DNA of 64,000 bases, from NCBI GenBank assembly GCA_031429355.1, contig JANOZM010000016.1, forward strand, positions 62,001 to 126,000, written 5' to 3'. Shown here in pieces: positions 44,956-53,477 of this stretch (the first letter of the stretch is position 1; each line of letters begins with the position of its first letter). Position numbers and translations under genes: made by a program. The notes under the pieces are model-generated. The model saw only the letters and a list, made by a program, of their open reading frames with translations. It ran no database searches and was not told the DNA's origin. This DNA comes from JANOZM01 sp031429355. GTDB lineage: Bacteria; Pseudomonadota; Gammaproteobacteria; Burkholderiales; Burkholderiaceae_E.

Positions 44956-46941
44956 ATGAGCGCACAGATTGAATCCGTACTGACCGAAACCCGTGTTTTT
45001 AAACCGTCCGAAAGCACAGTTAAATCAGCCGCAATTAGCGGAATGGCTCAATACAATGCAATGTGCGCCGATGCCGAAAGCAACTACCCCGAGTTTTGGG
45101 CCAAGTTAGCACGCGAGCATGTGCAGTGGAATAAATCATTTACGACTTCGCTAAACGACTCCGACGCACCATTTTACAAGTGGTTTGAAGACGGTACCTT
45201 AAACGTTTCGGCCAATTGTCTCGACCGCCATATTGGTACATCAACCGAGAACAAAACTGCAATCATATTCGAAGCCGATGACGGCACTGTTACCAACATT
45301 ACTTACAAAGAGTTGTATTGGCGCGTCTGCAATTTTGCCAACGGCTTAAAAGCGCAAGGCTACAAAAAAGGCGAGCGCGCCATTATTTATATGCCGATGT
45401 CCATCGAGGCCGTCGTTGCAATGCAAGCCTGCGCGCGCCTTGGGTTAACCCACTCGGTTGTGTTCGGCGGTTTCTCGGCTAAGTCTTTGCAAGAACGCAT
45501 TATTGATGCCGGTGCTACTTTAGTTATTTGCGCTGATGAACAAATGCGCGGCGGCAAAGCCTTGCCATTAAAGCCTGCCGTTGATGAAGCCTTGGCAATG
45601 GGTGGCTGTGAGGCCATCCGTAAAGTTATTGTGTTCAAGCGTACCGGTGGCAACGTTGCTTGGAACCCCAAAGTGGATGTGTGGATGCACGACGTTAGCG
45701 CTGGTCAGGCAAACGATTGCGCCCCCGAATTTGTTAGCGCAGAGCACCCTTTATTTATTTTGTATACCTCGGGTTCTACAGGCAAGCCAAAGGGCGTGCA
45801 ACATTCGTCAGGTGGCTATTTGTTACAAGCCATCTTAACGATGAAGTGGACTTTTGATATTAAGCCTACCGATGTGTTTTGGTGTACTGCGGACGTGGGT
45901 TGGGTTACGGGCCACACCTATGTTGCCTACGGCCCGTTGGCTTGTGGCGCCACCCAAATTATGTTTGAAGGGGTTCCAACGTATCCTAATGCGGGTCGGT
46001 TCTGGGAAACAATTGCTAAACATAAATGCACCATTTTTTATACCGCGCCGACAGCTATTCGTTCGCTTATTAAAGCCGGTGAAGTTTCGCCCGCGCATCA
46101 CCCAACTAAGTACGATTTAACCTCACTTCGTTTGCTTGGCTCGGTGGGTGAACCAATTAACCCTGAAGCTTGGATGTGGTACTACAAAAATATTGGCGGC
46201 GAGCGGTGCCCAATTGTTGATACTTGGTGGCAGACCGAAACCGGTGGTCATATGATTACGCCTTTGCCCGGTGTTCATGATTTAAAACCCGGTTCTTGCA
46301 CCATGCCGTTTCCAGGAATTGCTGCCGCTATTGTTGATGAAACCGGTGCCGATGTCGAAAAAGGCAAGGGCGGGTTTTTGGTGATTAAAAAACCTTGGCC
46401 GTCGATGATTCGCAATATTTGGGGCGACCCAGAGCGCTTTAAAAAAAGCTATTTCCCCGAGGATTTTAAAGGCCAGTTGTATTTGGCTGGCGACGGCGCG
46501 CACCGCGATTTAGATGGTTACTTTTGGATCATGGGACGTATTGACGACGTGCTTAATGTGTCCGGCCATCGCTTGGGTACGATGGAAATCGAGTCTGCCT
46601 TGGTGTCTAACCCAATGGTTGCAGAGGCCGCGGTTATCGGACGTCCCGACGAGTTGACGGGCGAAGCAGTTTGCGCTTTTGTTGTATTAAAACAGGCGCT
46701 GCCTGCCGATGCGGCCGCGGCGGCGAAGTTAGCAAAAGAATTGCGCGAATGGGTAGCCAAAGAAATTGGCCCGATTGCAAAACCAAAAGATATTCGCTTT
46801 GGCGATAACTTACCTAAGACCCGCTCTGGAAAAATTATGCGTCGCTTGCTGCGCTCGATTGCTAAGGGCGAAGATATTACCCAAGACATTTCTACTCTAG
46901 AAAATCCAGCTATTTTGGATCAACTAAAGAAGGCGCTTTAA
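44956..46941 (+). CDS. acs: Acetyl-CoA synthetase
   Basis: This AMP-forming acetate:CoA ligase is about 661 residues from the ATG at 44956. In-frame TTG/GTG starts at 44938/44941 would add six residues or fewer. Motifs are ILYTSGSTGKPKGVQHSSGGYL, DTWWQTETGGHMI and LPKTRSGKIMRRLLR, where the Lys is the catalytic and acetyl-regulated residue. Length fits Acs (about 650). The next genes on the strand include a DUF4212/SSS symporter pair, often linked to acetate uptake. No regulator is adjacent. Confidence 0.95.
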   Translation: MSAQIESVLTETRVFKPSESTVKSAAISGMAQYNAMCADAESNYPEFWAKLAREHVQWNKSFTTSLNDSDAPFYKWFEDGTLNVSANCLDRHIGTSTENKTAIIFEADDGTVTNITYKELYWRVCNFANGLKAQGYKKGERAIIYMPMSIEAVVAMQACARLGLTHSVVFGGFSAKSLQERIIDAGATLVICADEQMRGGKALPLKPAVDEALAMGGCEAIRKVIVFKRTGGNVAWNPKVDVWMHDVSAGQANDCAPEFVSAEHPLFILYTSGSTGKPKGVQHSSGGYLLQAILTMKWTFDIKPTDVFWCTADVGWVTGHTYVAYGPLACGATQIMFEGVPTYPNAGRFWETIAKHKCTIFYTAPTAIRSLIKAGEVSPAHHPTKYDLTSLRLLGSVGEPINPEAWMWYYKNIGGERCPIVDTWWQTETGGHMITPLPGVHDLKPGSCTMPFPGIAAAIVDETGADVEKGKGGFLVIKKPWPSMIRNIWGDPERFKKSYFPEDFKGQLYLAGDGAHRDLDGYFWIMGRIDDVLNVSGHRLGTMEIESALVSNPMVAEAAVIGRPDELTGEAVCAFVVLKQALPADAAAAAKLAKELREWVAKEIGPIAKPKDIRFGDNLPKTRSGKIMRRLLRSIAKGEDITQDISTLENPAILDQLKKAL

Positions 46942-46947
46942 AAAGGT

Positions 46948-47229
46948 ATGGAAACCTTCCTGCGCGTTGTTCAAGGTTTAGCAATGTATGCTGCCGTTTT
47001 GCTAGCCGGGCAGGGGTTTATTTATGTTTTAAGTTTTGGTCGCGCTGAAGCAAACGCGGTTTATCGATTTATTCGCTTGCTGACAAGCCCCGTAACAAAA
47101 GGTGTGCGATTGATTACGCCGAAAAAAATCGCAGACCAACATGTACCGTTTGTTGCCTTCTTTTTGTTGTTTTGGTTATGGTTCTTTTTAGCGGTGCGAT
47201 TTGGCAGCGCAATTAAAGCAGCTAGTTGA
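46948..47229 (+). CDS. Small membrane protein after acs
   Basis: This 93-residue protein has two hydrophobic segments (about 10-29 and 67-86) separated by a basic stretch (FIRLLTSPVTKGVRLITPKK). I recognise no named domain; the layout is loosely YggT-like. It lies six bases after acs with AAAAGG upstream, so it is probably cotranslated. It may be a conserved betaproteobacterial hypothetical protein. Confidence 0.7.
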   Translation: METFLRVVQGLAMYAAVLLAGQGFIYVLSFGRAEANAVYRFIRLLTSPVTKGVRLITPKKIADQHVPFVAFFLLFWLWFFLAVRFGSAIKAAS

Positions 47230-47264
47230 TTCGCCAGCTAGTTAATTCGAAATAGGAAAAAAAG

Positions 47265-47849
47265 ATGAATGCTTTTACCGCTTGGTACTACGGAACAATG
47301 GCTCGCATTGCTTTGTTTTTTGGACAAAACGATGTTGCGATGGCGAACTGGTTAAAAGTATTAACCATCAACCCTAAAGACGCCCGAATGATGGTAACGA
47401 TTGCTAACGCCCATGCAGCTGCAAAAAGAATGCCTGCTGCATTAGAGTGGTTAGACCGTGCTGTAAAAATCGACCCAAAGGAAGCTTCTGCCTGGTACAA
47501 CATGGGCTACATTCATCAAGAAGCCGAGCAACACGCAGAGGCGCTAGCAGCTTTTGAAAGTGCAATTAGTGCCAATGAAAAGCTTGACCAAGCCTATTAC
47601 GGCAAAGCGATTTCTTTAGTAAAACTGGGTCGGCTCGACGAAGCTGTTGTGGCTTTAAAAGCTAATACAAAGTTGCAACCAATGAGCCCTTACGGTTGGT
47701 ATCAATTAGCACATACCTATCAAAAAATGAATGACACCGAGCGTGTTATCAAAACAATTAAAAAGTTATCGGCTTTCGAACCAAACATCGCGCTGTTGCT
47801 GCAAAAAGAAACCGGCGTTGATGCTGGTGTGAAATCACCGTTTGCTTAA
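47265..47849 (+). CDS. Tetratricopeptide-repeat protein
   Basis: This 194-residue helical protein has about four TPR units. One reads AMANWLKVLTINPKDARMMVTIANAHAAAKRMPAALEWLDRAVKIDPKEASAWYNMGYIHQEAEQHAEALAAFESAI, and more follow to residue 180. An early aromatic and hydrophobic stretch (AFTAWYYGTMARIALFFGQ) may anchor it to the membrane. It has a good upstream AGGAAA. A protein-interaction role only can be inferred. Confidence 0.83.
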   Translation: MNAFTAWYYGTMARIALFFGQNDVAMANWLKVLTINPKDARMMVTIANAHAAAKRMPAALEWLDRAVKIDPKEASAWYNMGYIHQEAEQHAEALAAFESAISANEKLDQAYYGKAISLVKLGRLDEAVVALKANTKLQPMSPYGWYQLAHTYQKMNDTERVIKTIKKLSAFEPNIALLLQKETGVDAGVKSPFA

Positions 47850-47908
47850 TAGAAAAAATCAAAGGTTTAAAAATTTAATTTTTTAAAGGAGGAGTGGGAG
47901 ATAACATC

Positions 47909-47962
47909 ATGAATCATAACAACAAGGGTGCAACAAGCCCGAAATTTAAAACCGCGCGTTAA
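47909..47962 (+). CDS. Possible 17-codon leader peptide before the DUF4212 gene
   Basis: ATG at 47909 opens a 17-residue frame (MNHNNKGATSPKFKTAR) with GGGAG about nine bases upstream, and a stronger AAAGGAGG further up. Its TAA stop (47960-47962) is embedded in the TTAAAGGAGA ribosome-binding site of the next gene. Such placement suggests translational coupling or a leader. Short length makes it tentative. Confidence 0.35.
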   Translation: MNHNNKGATSPKFKTAR

Positions 47963-47972
47963 AGGAGACATC

Positions 47973-48239
47973 TTGAGCGTAACTACTAAACACAAAGAGT
48001 ATTGGAGCAAACTACTGACCTTGACCTTCGTTTCGTTGGCCATTTGGTTCGTAGTGACCTTCGTCATTGGCTGGTATGCCCGTGAATTAAGTTCAATTAC
48101 CTTCATGGGCTGGACGTTCCCGTTTTACATGGGCGCCCAAGGTTCATTGGTTATTTATGTACTGATCATTTGGTTTTATGCACGCCGCATGAACCAACTC
48201 GATCACGAGTACGGAGTTGAAGAGGAGGAGGAAGAATGA
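47973..48239 (+). CDS. DUF4212 small subunit of a sodium:solute symporter
   Basis: This protein is 88 residues from the TTG at 47973, chosen because AAAGGAG sits seven bases upstream. Two TM helices (LLTLTFVSLAIWFVVTFVIGW and FYMGAQGSLVIYVLIIWFYA) and the motif REL..ITFMGWTFPFYMGAQG mark the DUF4212 (TIGR03647) family. These proteins pair with a large SSS-family symporter, which here starts within the stop codon. The C terminus is a run of Glu residues. Confidence 0.9.
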   Translation: MSVTTKHKEYWSKLLTLTFVSLAIWFVVTFVIGWYARELSSITFMGWTFPFYMGAQGSLVIYVLIIWFYARRMNQLDHEYGVEEEEEE

Positions 48240-50302
48240 GCGGAACTGTTCAAACTCAAAGTGCATTTAAATCCCAGCTAAAGAAGGTTTATAGCTGGTA
48301 CACAGGCGGCTTTGTATTTTTTGTAGTGGCTTTGGCAATCCTTGAGCAAGCTGGATTACCACGTGCCATTATGGGCTACATTTTCTTAGCAGCTACTGTA
48401 TTGCTCTACGCCGGTATTGGTGTAATGAGCCGTACAAATGACGCTGATGAATACTACGTAGCGGGTCGTCGCGTTCCTGCGATGTTTAACGGCATGGCAA
48501 CCGGTGCAGACTGGATGTCGGCAGCCTCGTTTATTGGTATGGCTGGTACTTTGTATTTACAAGGTTATTCAGGCCTAGCCTTTATTATGGGTTGGACTGG
48601 CGGCTATGTACTAGTGGCTTTGTTCTTGGCACCGTTCTTACGCAAATTTGGTCAGTTCACAATTCCTGACTTTTTGGGCGCACGTTACGGCGGCAACATC
48701 CCACGTTTCATTGGCGTTCTCATCGCAATTTTGTGCTCGTTTACATACGTTGTAGCGCAAATTTACGGTGTTGGTCTAATCACCGCGCGTTTAACTGGTC
48801 TTGAGTTCACTGTAGGTATTTTCTTGGGTCTAGCCGGTATTTTGGTTTGCTCATTCCTCGGTGGTATGAAAGCGGTTACATGGACACAAGTTGCGCAATA
48901 CATCATTTTGATTATTGCTTACTTAATTCCAGCCGTATGGTTATCGATCAAGCAAACTGGCAACCCAATCCCACAGATCGCCTATGGCGCTCAGTTGGAA
49001 AAAGTAACCGCGCTTGAGAAAAAGCTAATCGACGATCCAAAAGAAAAAGAAGTGCGTGGCATGTTCAAGGCCCGTGCAGATGCGGGTAAAGAAAAGCTGA
49101 AGGATGTTCCAAAGTCTTTTGCTGATGGCAAAGCTGCTTTAGCCAAATCATTGGAAGACGCAAAAACTGCAAACGACGGCGACGCAACTAAAAAAGCCGA
49201 AGATGCAATTAAAGCGTATCCAAAAGATGAAGCTGCTGCGAAAGCTGCTTGGGGTAAAGAGAGTGCACTAGCGGCTCGCGCTGCTCCACCGATTCGACAT
49301 GCTGAAGCATTTGCAGGTAAAGACGCTGCTGATTCAGATAAAAAGCGCCGTAACTTCTTAGCGTTAATTTTCTGTTTGATGGTGGGTACTGCTGCACTGC
49401 CACACATCTTGATGCGTTACTACACAACCCCTTCGGTTAAAGAAGCACGAGCCTCAGTGACATGGTCATTGTTCTTTATCTTCTTGTTGTATTTCACAGC
49501 GCCTGCCTTGGCAGTACTTGTGAAGTTCACGGTGTACAACGATATCGTTGGTTCCGCCTTCTCTAGTTTGCCGGCATGGGTTCAGCAATGGGCCAAAGTA
49601 GATGCAAGCTTGCTATCGATTTCGGACATTAATAAAGACGGTATTGTTCAGTTAGCTGAAATCGTAATCGGTGGTGACGTTGTGGTATTAGCAACCCCTG
49701 AAATTGGTGGCCTACCGTACGTTATCTCGGGCTTAGTTGCTGCCGGTGGTTTGGCTGCTGCTCTGTCTACTGCTGACGGCTTGTTGTTAACGATTGCAAA
49801 CGCACTTTCACACGACTTGTACTACAAGATGATTAACCCAAATGCACCGACCTCACGTCGTGTATTAATCTCCAAGTGCTTGTTGTTGGTTGTTGCGGGT
49901 ATAGCCGCTTACGTTGCTAACCTAAAAATCGCTGACATTCTGTTCTTAGTTTCCGCTGCATTCTCGATTGCCGCCGCTGGTTTCTTCCCAGCCTTGGTAT
50001 TGGGTATTTTCTGGAAGCGTACAACAGGTATTGCTGCAAGTTTGGGTATGGTCTTCGGTTCAGGTATTACCATCTACTACATGATCAAGAACCAGCCATG
50101 GTTGCGTGAAGCGTTCTACGGAATTCCTCGCTCAGCTCCGCAAGACTTGTGGTTCGGCATTGATCCAATCTCTGCCGGTGTATTCGGTGTGCCGTTAGGC
50201 ATTGCAATTATCCTCGTCGTCAGCTTAATCACCCCTGCGCCTTCAAAAGAAACGCAAGACTTGGTTGAGAACGTACGTTATCCAAACTTGAAAGCTGCTT
50301 AA
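48236..50302 (+). CDS. Sodium:solute symporter, VC_2705 subfamily (probable acetate/short-chain acid uptake)
   Basis: This 688-residue SSS permease has about 13 TM helices. DEYYVAGRRVPAMFNGMATGADWMSAASFIGMAGTLY near residues 61-100 and LATPEIGGLPYVISGLVAAGGLAAALSTADGLLLTIANALSHDLYY identify the ActP-like VC_2705 (TIGR03648) group. A polar, Lys/Ala-rich insert of about 118 residues (253-370) interrupts the TM core. An EF-hand-like loop, DINKDGIVQLAE, lies at 464-475. It is coupled to DUF4212 by an ATGA overlap. Proximity to acs supports acetate transport, not proof. Confidence 0.88.
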   Translation: MSGTVQTQSAFKSQLKKVYSWYTGGFVFFVVALAILEQAGLPRAIMGYIFLAATVLLYAGIGVMSRTNDADEYYVAGRRVPAMFNGMATGADWMSAASFIGMAGTLYLQGYSGLAFIMGWTGGYVLVALFLAPFLRKFGQFTIPDFLGARYGGNIPRFIGVLIAILCSFTYVVAQIYGVGLITARLTGLEFTVGIFLGLAGILVCSFLGGMKAVTWTQVAQYIILIIAYLIPAVWLSIKQTGNPIPQIAYGAQLEKVTALEKKLIDDPKEKEVRGMFKARADAGKEKLKDVPKSFADGKAALAKSLEDAKTANDGDATKKAEDAIKAYPKDEAAAKAAWGKESALAARAAPPIRHAEAFAGKDAADSDKKRRNFLALIFCLMVGTAALPHILMRYYTTPSVKEARASVTWSLFFIFLLYFTAPALAVLVKFTVYNDIVGSAFSSLPAWVQQWAKVDASLLSISDINKDGIVQLAEIVIGGDVVVLATPEIGGLPYVISGLVAAGGLAAALSTADGLLLTIANALSHDLYYKMINPNAPTSRRVLISKCLLLVVAGIAAYVANLKIADILFLVSAAFSIAAAGFFPALVLGIFWKRTTGIAASLGMVFGSGITIYYMIKNQPWLREAFYGIPRSAPQDLWFGIDPISAGVFGVPLGIAIILVVSLITPAPSKETQDLVENVRYPNLKAA

Positions 50303-50326
50303 TCAGCCGCTTAAAATAGGTAATAG

Positions 50327-50359
50327 AAAAACCCGCAAGCGATCCTTGCGGGTTTTTTT
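50327..50359 (+). terminator. Rho-independent terminator after the symporter gene
   Basis: A 13-bp stem (AAAAACCCGCAAG at 50327-50339 with its complement at 50345-50357) encloses a 5-base loop and runs into a T-tract. It lies 25 bases after the symporter stop. Confidence 0.93.
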
Positions 50360-50388
50360 ATGGGTATAATTCGTCCGGTACTGACCGC

Positions 50389-50478
50389 GGAGAGATGGAT
50401 GAGTGGTTTAAGTCGCACGCCTGGAAAGCGTGTGAGGGGTTATACCCTCCGCGGGTTCGTATCCCGCTCTCTCCGCCA
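50389..50478 (+). tRNA. tRNA-Ser (anticodon GGA)
   Basis: This 90-base class II tRNA has a 7-bp acceptor stem (GGAGAGA with TCTCTCC at 50468-50474), discriminator G and an encoded CCA at 50476-50478. The D arm starts TGGATGAGTGG. The anticodon stem is CACGC/GCGTG with loop CTGGAAA, so the anticodon is GGA (50423-50425). A long variable arm (GAGGGGTTATACCCTC) confirms a serine tRNA. The T arm is CGCGGGTTCGTATCCCGC with T-loop TTCGTAT, a variant of the usual TTCGAAT. Confidence 0.96.
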
Positions 50479-50521
50479 ATAAACAAGCCCGCGCCGCGGG
50501 CTTTTTTATTGGCGGAGAGAG
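50467..50521. repeat. Inverted repeat of the tRNA-Ser 3' end around a terminator
   Basis: CTCTCTCCGCCAAT at 50467-50480 (tRNA 3' end plus CCAAT) is exactly repeated in inverse orientation at 50508-50521. Between them sits a hairpin, AAGCCCGC (50485-50492) with GCGGGCTT (50496-50503), followed by a T-run. That hairpin acts as the tRNA terminator. The outer 14-bp repeat would pair the mature tRNA end with downstream sequence. Confidence 0.9.
50485..50507 (+). terminator. Terminator of tRNA-Ser
   Basis: The stem AAGCCCGC/GCGGGCTT has a 3-base loop and is followed by TTTTTT-A. It starts seven bases after the encoded CCA. Confidence 0.92.
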
Positions 50522-50947
50522 AGTGAAGCCCTAATGGGCTTCACGTCGGGATTCGAAGCTTTTGGCTTACCAGCCAAAAGCCGGGAGAATCCCGTCGACA
50601 GGCCGCGCAAAGCGCGCCTGCCCAAAAGTCCGAAGCAAAACCAACTCGTCCCAACCTCAGTCCCTGCCACTGCCACGCTGTAAAACTAAAATCACCCTCA
50701 CGCCCACCGTGGCAACCAACTGCAACCGCACGCCGTGTCGTCGCATCTCAGGCCCTTCAGGCCTACTTCCAGTCAAAGCTTGACCTAAGACAATACATCC
50801 TCATCTATCTAACACGCTCGAATGTTTAACCACATAATATTTTGATTCAGTGACTACAATGCCGTTCAATCCTTTTTTCTAAACCCACTAGAACCCCTCT
50901 GCGCGACACTTACGTTTTTTGCCCAACTTGTTTTTAAGGAGTAACAA
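50508..50947. other. Non-coding region with clustered palindromes after tRNA-Ser
   Basis: No credible gene is seen. The first 120 bases hold three hairpins: GTGAAGCCC/GGGCTTCAC with a 4-base loop (50523-50544), GCTTTTGGCT/AGCCAAAAGC with loop TACC (50559-50582) nested inside GGGATT/AATCCC, and an imperfect one, CAGGCCGCGC/GCGCGCCTG (50600-50621). On the minus strand CTTCGAATCCC followed later by CTCTCTCCGCCAAT resembles the T arm and 3' end of a tRNA-Ser interrupted by the first palindrome. The remainder is C-rich then AT-rich. The aldo/keto reductase ribosome-binding site (AAGGAG) is at the end. Confidence 0.65.
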
Positions 50948-51943
50948 ATGAAATACAAACGACTAGGCCGTAGTGGCCTGCAGGTTAGCGAACTTTCGGT
51001 GGGCTCATGGGTTACCTATGCTAATCAAGTGAACGTTAAGCAGGCAAAAGAAATGCTGGCACTTGCAATGGATCAAGGGGTTAATTTCTTTGATAATGCC
51101 GAGGCCTATGCCAATGGCAAAAGTGAGGAAGTAATGGGCGACGCTATAAAAGCCCTTAAATGGCCACGTTTAAATTACATCGTATCGACCAAGTTTTTTT
51201 GGGGCTTGGGCAAACATGCAAGCGACTCACCAAGTATGAACCGTAATAAAACCTTGAACCGTAAATACCTAATGCAAGCAATCGATGGTTCATTGGAGCG
51301 AATGGGCCTAGATTTTATCGATCTGGTTTATTGCCATCGTCCTGATGCACAGACCCCCATCGAAGAAACAGTATTTGCAATGAGCGATATGATCACCCAA
51401 GGAAAAGCGTTGTATTGGGGAACTAGTGAATGGAGTGCCGACGAGATTCGTGCCGCTTGGTGCTTCGCCGATAAACACCATTTACATAAACCGGTTATGG
51501 AGCAACCTCAGTACAATTTATTTCATCGCAAACGAGTCGAGCGCGAGTACGCTCGGTTGTATGAGGACATTGGACTTGGATTAACCACGTGGAGCCCGCT
51601 GGCCAGTGGTTTGCTAACGGGTAAGTATATCGACGGCGTGCCGAAAAACAGCCGTGGTTCACGCAAAGAGTTAGCCTTTTTAGTTAACGGTCTGACAGAC
51701 GCAAGCAAAAATGCAGCGGTTACGCTTCTTACCGAGATTGCCGCAAATTTAGACTGCACCGTAGGTCAACTAGCAATAGCTTGGGCAAGTCATAATCCCC
51801 ATGTCAGCACTGTAATTACGGGGGCATCTACCATTAATCAGTTGCGCGATAACCTTCAAGCAATTGAGGTCACAGATCGGTTATCACCCGATGTGGTGGC
51901 GCAAATTGACAAAGTAACTTTACAGTTAGCAGACCGAATTTGA
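50948..51943 (+). CDS. Aldo/keto reductase, Kv-channel beta-subunit-like
   Basis: This 331-residue aldo/keto reductase is of the AKR6-like type. YKRLGRSGLQVSELSVGSW at the N terminus, FFDNAEAYANGKSEEVMG with the catalytic Asp/Tyr region, STKFFWG with Lys, and VYCHRPD with His give the tetrad. VMEQPQYNLFHR and TWSPLASGLLTGKY are typical of the K+ channel beta group and YghZ-like enzymes. It has AAGGAG at the expected distance. The substrate is unknown; methylglyoxal or other aldehydes are possible. Confidence 0.9.
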   Translation: MKYKRLGRSGLQVSELSVGSWVTYANQVNVKQAKEMLALAMDQGVNFFDNAEAYANGKSEEVMGDAIKALKWPRLNYIVSTKFFWGLGKHASDSPSMNRNKTLNRKYLMQAIDGSLERMGLDFIDLVYCHRPDAQTPIEETVFAMSDMITQGKALYWGTSEWSADEIRAAWCFADKHHLHKPVMEQPQYNLFHRKRVEREYARLYEDIGLGLTTWSPLASGLLTGKYIDGVPKNSRGSRKELAFLVNGLTDASKNAAVTLLTEIAANLDCTVGQLAIAWASHNPHVSTVITGASTINQLRDNLQAIEVTDRLSPDVVAQIDKVTLQLADRI

Positions 51944-51958
51944 TTCTTTCGGGTTTAA

Positions 51959-52816
51959 TTAGTTTTGGTCTACGGTAGTTAAAACAAAAGGTGAGGGCAT
52001 CGATTGTGCAAAGAAGTCTAAAATTTTCAGACTTATTCCGATAGCATCATCGAAGCCCTCATGAGTGCCGTCACATTCAACTAACGTCGTGTTGTGCTGA
52101 TTTGCACGTACTCGAATTTGACGAGCATCATCAATTGGGACGACAGAATCTTGGCGTCCGTGAATTAGCAAAACTGGGCAGCTAACTAAAGCAATTGTTT
52201 TAACCGGAGCTATTTCGCTAAAAGCCGCCCCGATAATTTTTTCAAGGGTTCGATTAATAAACCAAGCAATAGGCCAATAGGGAATGTAACGCAGAGCAAA
52301 CCATCGTTGCATCAATTGCTCTGGATGTGCAAAAGCGGCTACGCTAACAACTGCTGCAAGATCGTAACGACGCGATGCCGATAACAGTACTGCTGCTGCT
52401 CCAATCGAATGTCCGAGAGCAGCAATCCGCGAGCAGTCGACCTCGGTTTTTGCTTTTAACCAATCGATGGCGTTGTCCAGGTCCTCAGCAAAACGTGGCA
52501 GTGAAGCGTGGTCATCACAATCGCTGCGGCCGTGATTGCGTGCCTCCATAAGTAAAACACTATATCCGGCTTGGTTTAAAAACTTCGCGGCTGGTAATAA
52601 CGTGCTGGCGTTTGCGCACCAACCATGAAGCAAGACAACAGCGGGGCGCGGAGTAACTGCTAAGGCAGGTATAAACCAAGCGAACAGACTTAGGCCACGG
52701 GCCGACGGAATTTTTACTGCTTGGGCCGTTAATCCAAAAACATGAGGACAGTCTCCCTCGACGCAAATAATCGGCGCAAGTACAGCACTCATCCATCGTT
52801 TTACCCAATTTTTCAT
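51959..52816 (-). CDS. Alpha/beta hydrolase
   Basis: This alpha/beta hydrolase is about 285 residues from the ATG at 52816; an alternative ATG at 52867 adds 17. An N-terminal hydrophobic stretch (WVKRWMSAVLAPIICV) may anchor it. VVLLHGWCANAS is the oxyanion region, ARNHGRSD the following loop, and GHSIGA the nucleophile elbow with Ser. LLIHGRQDSVVP gives the acid and CDGTHEGF the His, so the triad is complete. It converges with the aldo/keto reductase and is divergent from the DUF4398 genes. The substrate is unknown. Confidence 0.85.
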   Translation of the reverse strand: MKNWVKRWMSAVLAPIICVEGDCPHVFGLTAQAVKIPSARGLSLFAWFIPALAVTPRPAVVLLHGWCANASTLLPAAKFLNQAGYSVLLMEARNHGRSDCDDHASLPRFAEDLDNAIDWLKAKTEVDCSRIAALGHSIGAAAVLLSASRRYDLAAVVSVAAFAHPEQLMQRWFALRYIPYWPIAWFINRTLEKIIGAAFSEIAPVKTIALVSCPVLLIHGRQDSVVPIDDARQIRVRANQHNTTLVECDGTHEGFDDAIGISLKILDFFAQSMPSPFVLTTVDQN

Positions 52817-52911
52817 CAACGAAAAATACCGTGGAAGGCGTTGGTTGTTCTGTGCGCCGGCGAACATACACGATTTTCACTCAGGCTAGCAAAACAATTA
52901 CGCAGCAACCG

Positions 52912-52920
52912 TGTAGGACA
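52912..52920 (-). promoter_or_regulatory. TGTCCTACA word, copy 1 of 3 (function unknown)
   Basis: On the minus strand TGTCCTACA reads toward the alpha/beta hydrolase, 45 bases before its upstream ATG; the DUF4398 pair starts 118 bases away on the other side. The same word occurs at 59754 and 61578. Its function is unknown. Confidence 0.35.
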
Positions 52921-53037
52921 TTGACCCATACCAAAGGCGGTTCTGTCTGGGTACACCTCGCTTATTACCCCACAGACCGATTTGGCGCGCTGCAACAGAA
53001 TAAGGCCATTAATAATTACTCTCTCTGGTGCCAATCA

Positions 53038-53415
53038 ATGAAACTGAGCTCCCGTAACATCAATAACTTTTTATTCGTAAGTGCTTCCGCGCTCGGGCTT
53101 GCTGCCTGTGCAAGCACGCCGGTTCCAGTCGAGCAAATGGCCGTTACTAAAGCTGCCGTTGCAAACGCGCAGACAGCGGGTGGCACGCAAGCCGCGCCGT
53201 TTGAAATGAACCTCGCAACAGAAAAACTAGCTAAGGCAAATATTGCAATCGCAAACAAGCAATATGAAATCGCTCGAGAATTGGCTTTAGAAGCGCAAGT
53301 CGACGCACGATTAGCTCAAATTAAATCGGGTTCTGCCAAAGCGCAAAGCGCAGCCGCCGAACTTGAGGCGGCAAGCCGCGCATTAAGCGAAGAGATGAAT
53401 CGGCGCCTTAAGTAA
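53038..53415 (+). CDS. DUF4398 lipoprotein
   Basis: This lipoprotein is 125 residues from the ATG at 53038, with signal sequence NNFLFVSASALGLAAC and lipobox LAAC. The mature part is helical and Ala-rich (AKANIAIANKQYEIARELALEAQVDARLAQIKSGSAKAQSAAAELEAASRALSEE), matching DUF4398. A longer in-frame ORF from 52831 lacks family features. Its stop is followed closely by the second DUF4398 protein. It is probably an outer-membrane-anchored coiled-coil protein; the function is unknown. Confidence 0.85.
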   Translation: MKLSSRNINNFLFVSASALGLAACASTPVPVEQMAVTKAAVANAQTAGGTQAAPFEMNLATEKLAKANIAIANKQYEIARELALEAQVDARLAQIKSGSAKAQSAAAELEAASRALSEEMNRRLK

Positions 53416-53477
53416 TGCCACTAACCAATGCCATTAAAAATCGTGAATTTTATAAAAATATTAGATCGGTCGTCCAG

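Noticed and set aside
50562..50783. 73-codon ORF after tRNA-Ser
   Set aside because: It runs through palindromes and C-rich sequence without a ribosome-binding site. It resembles the spurious ORFs produced by antisense tRNA-Ser ends.
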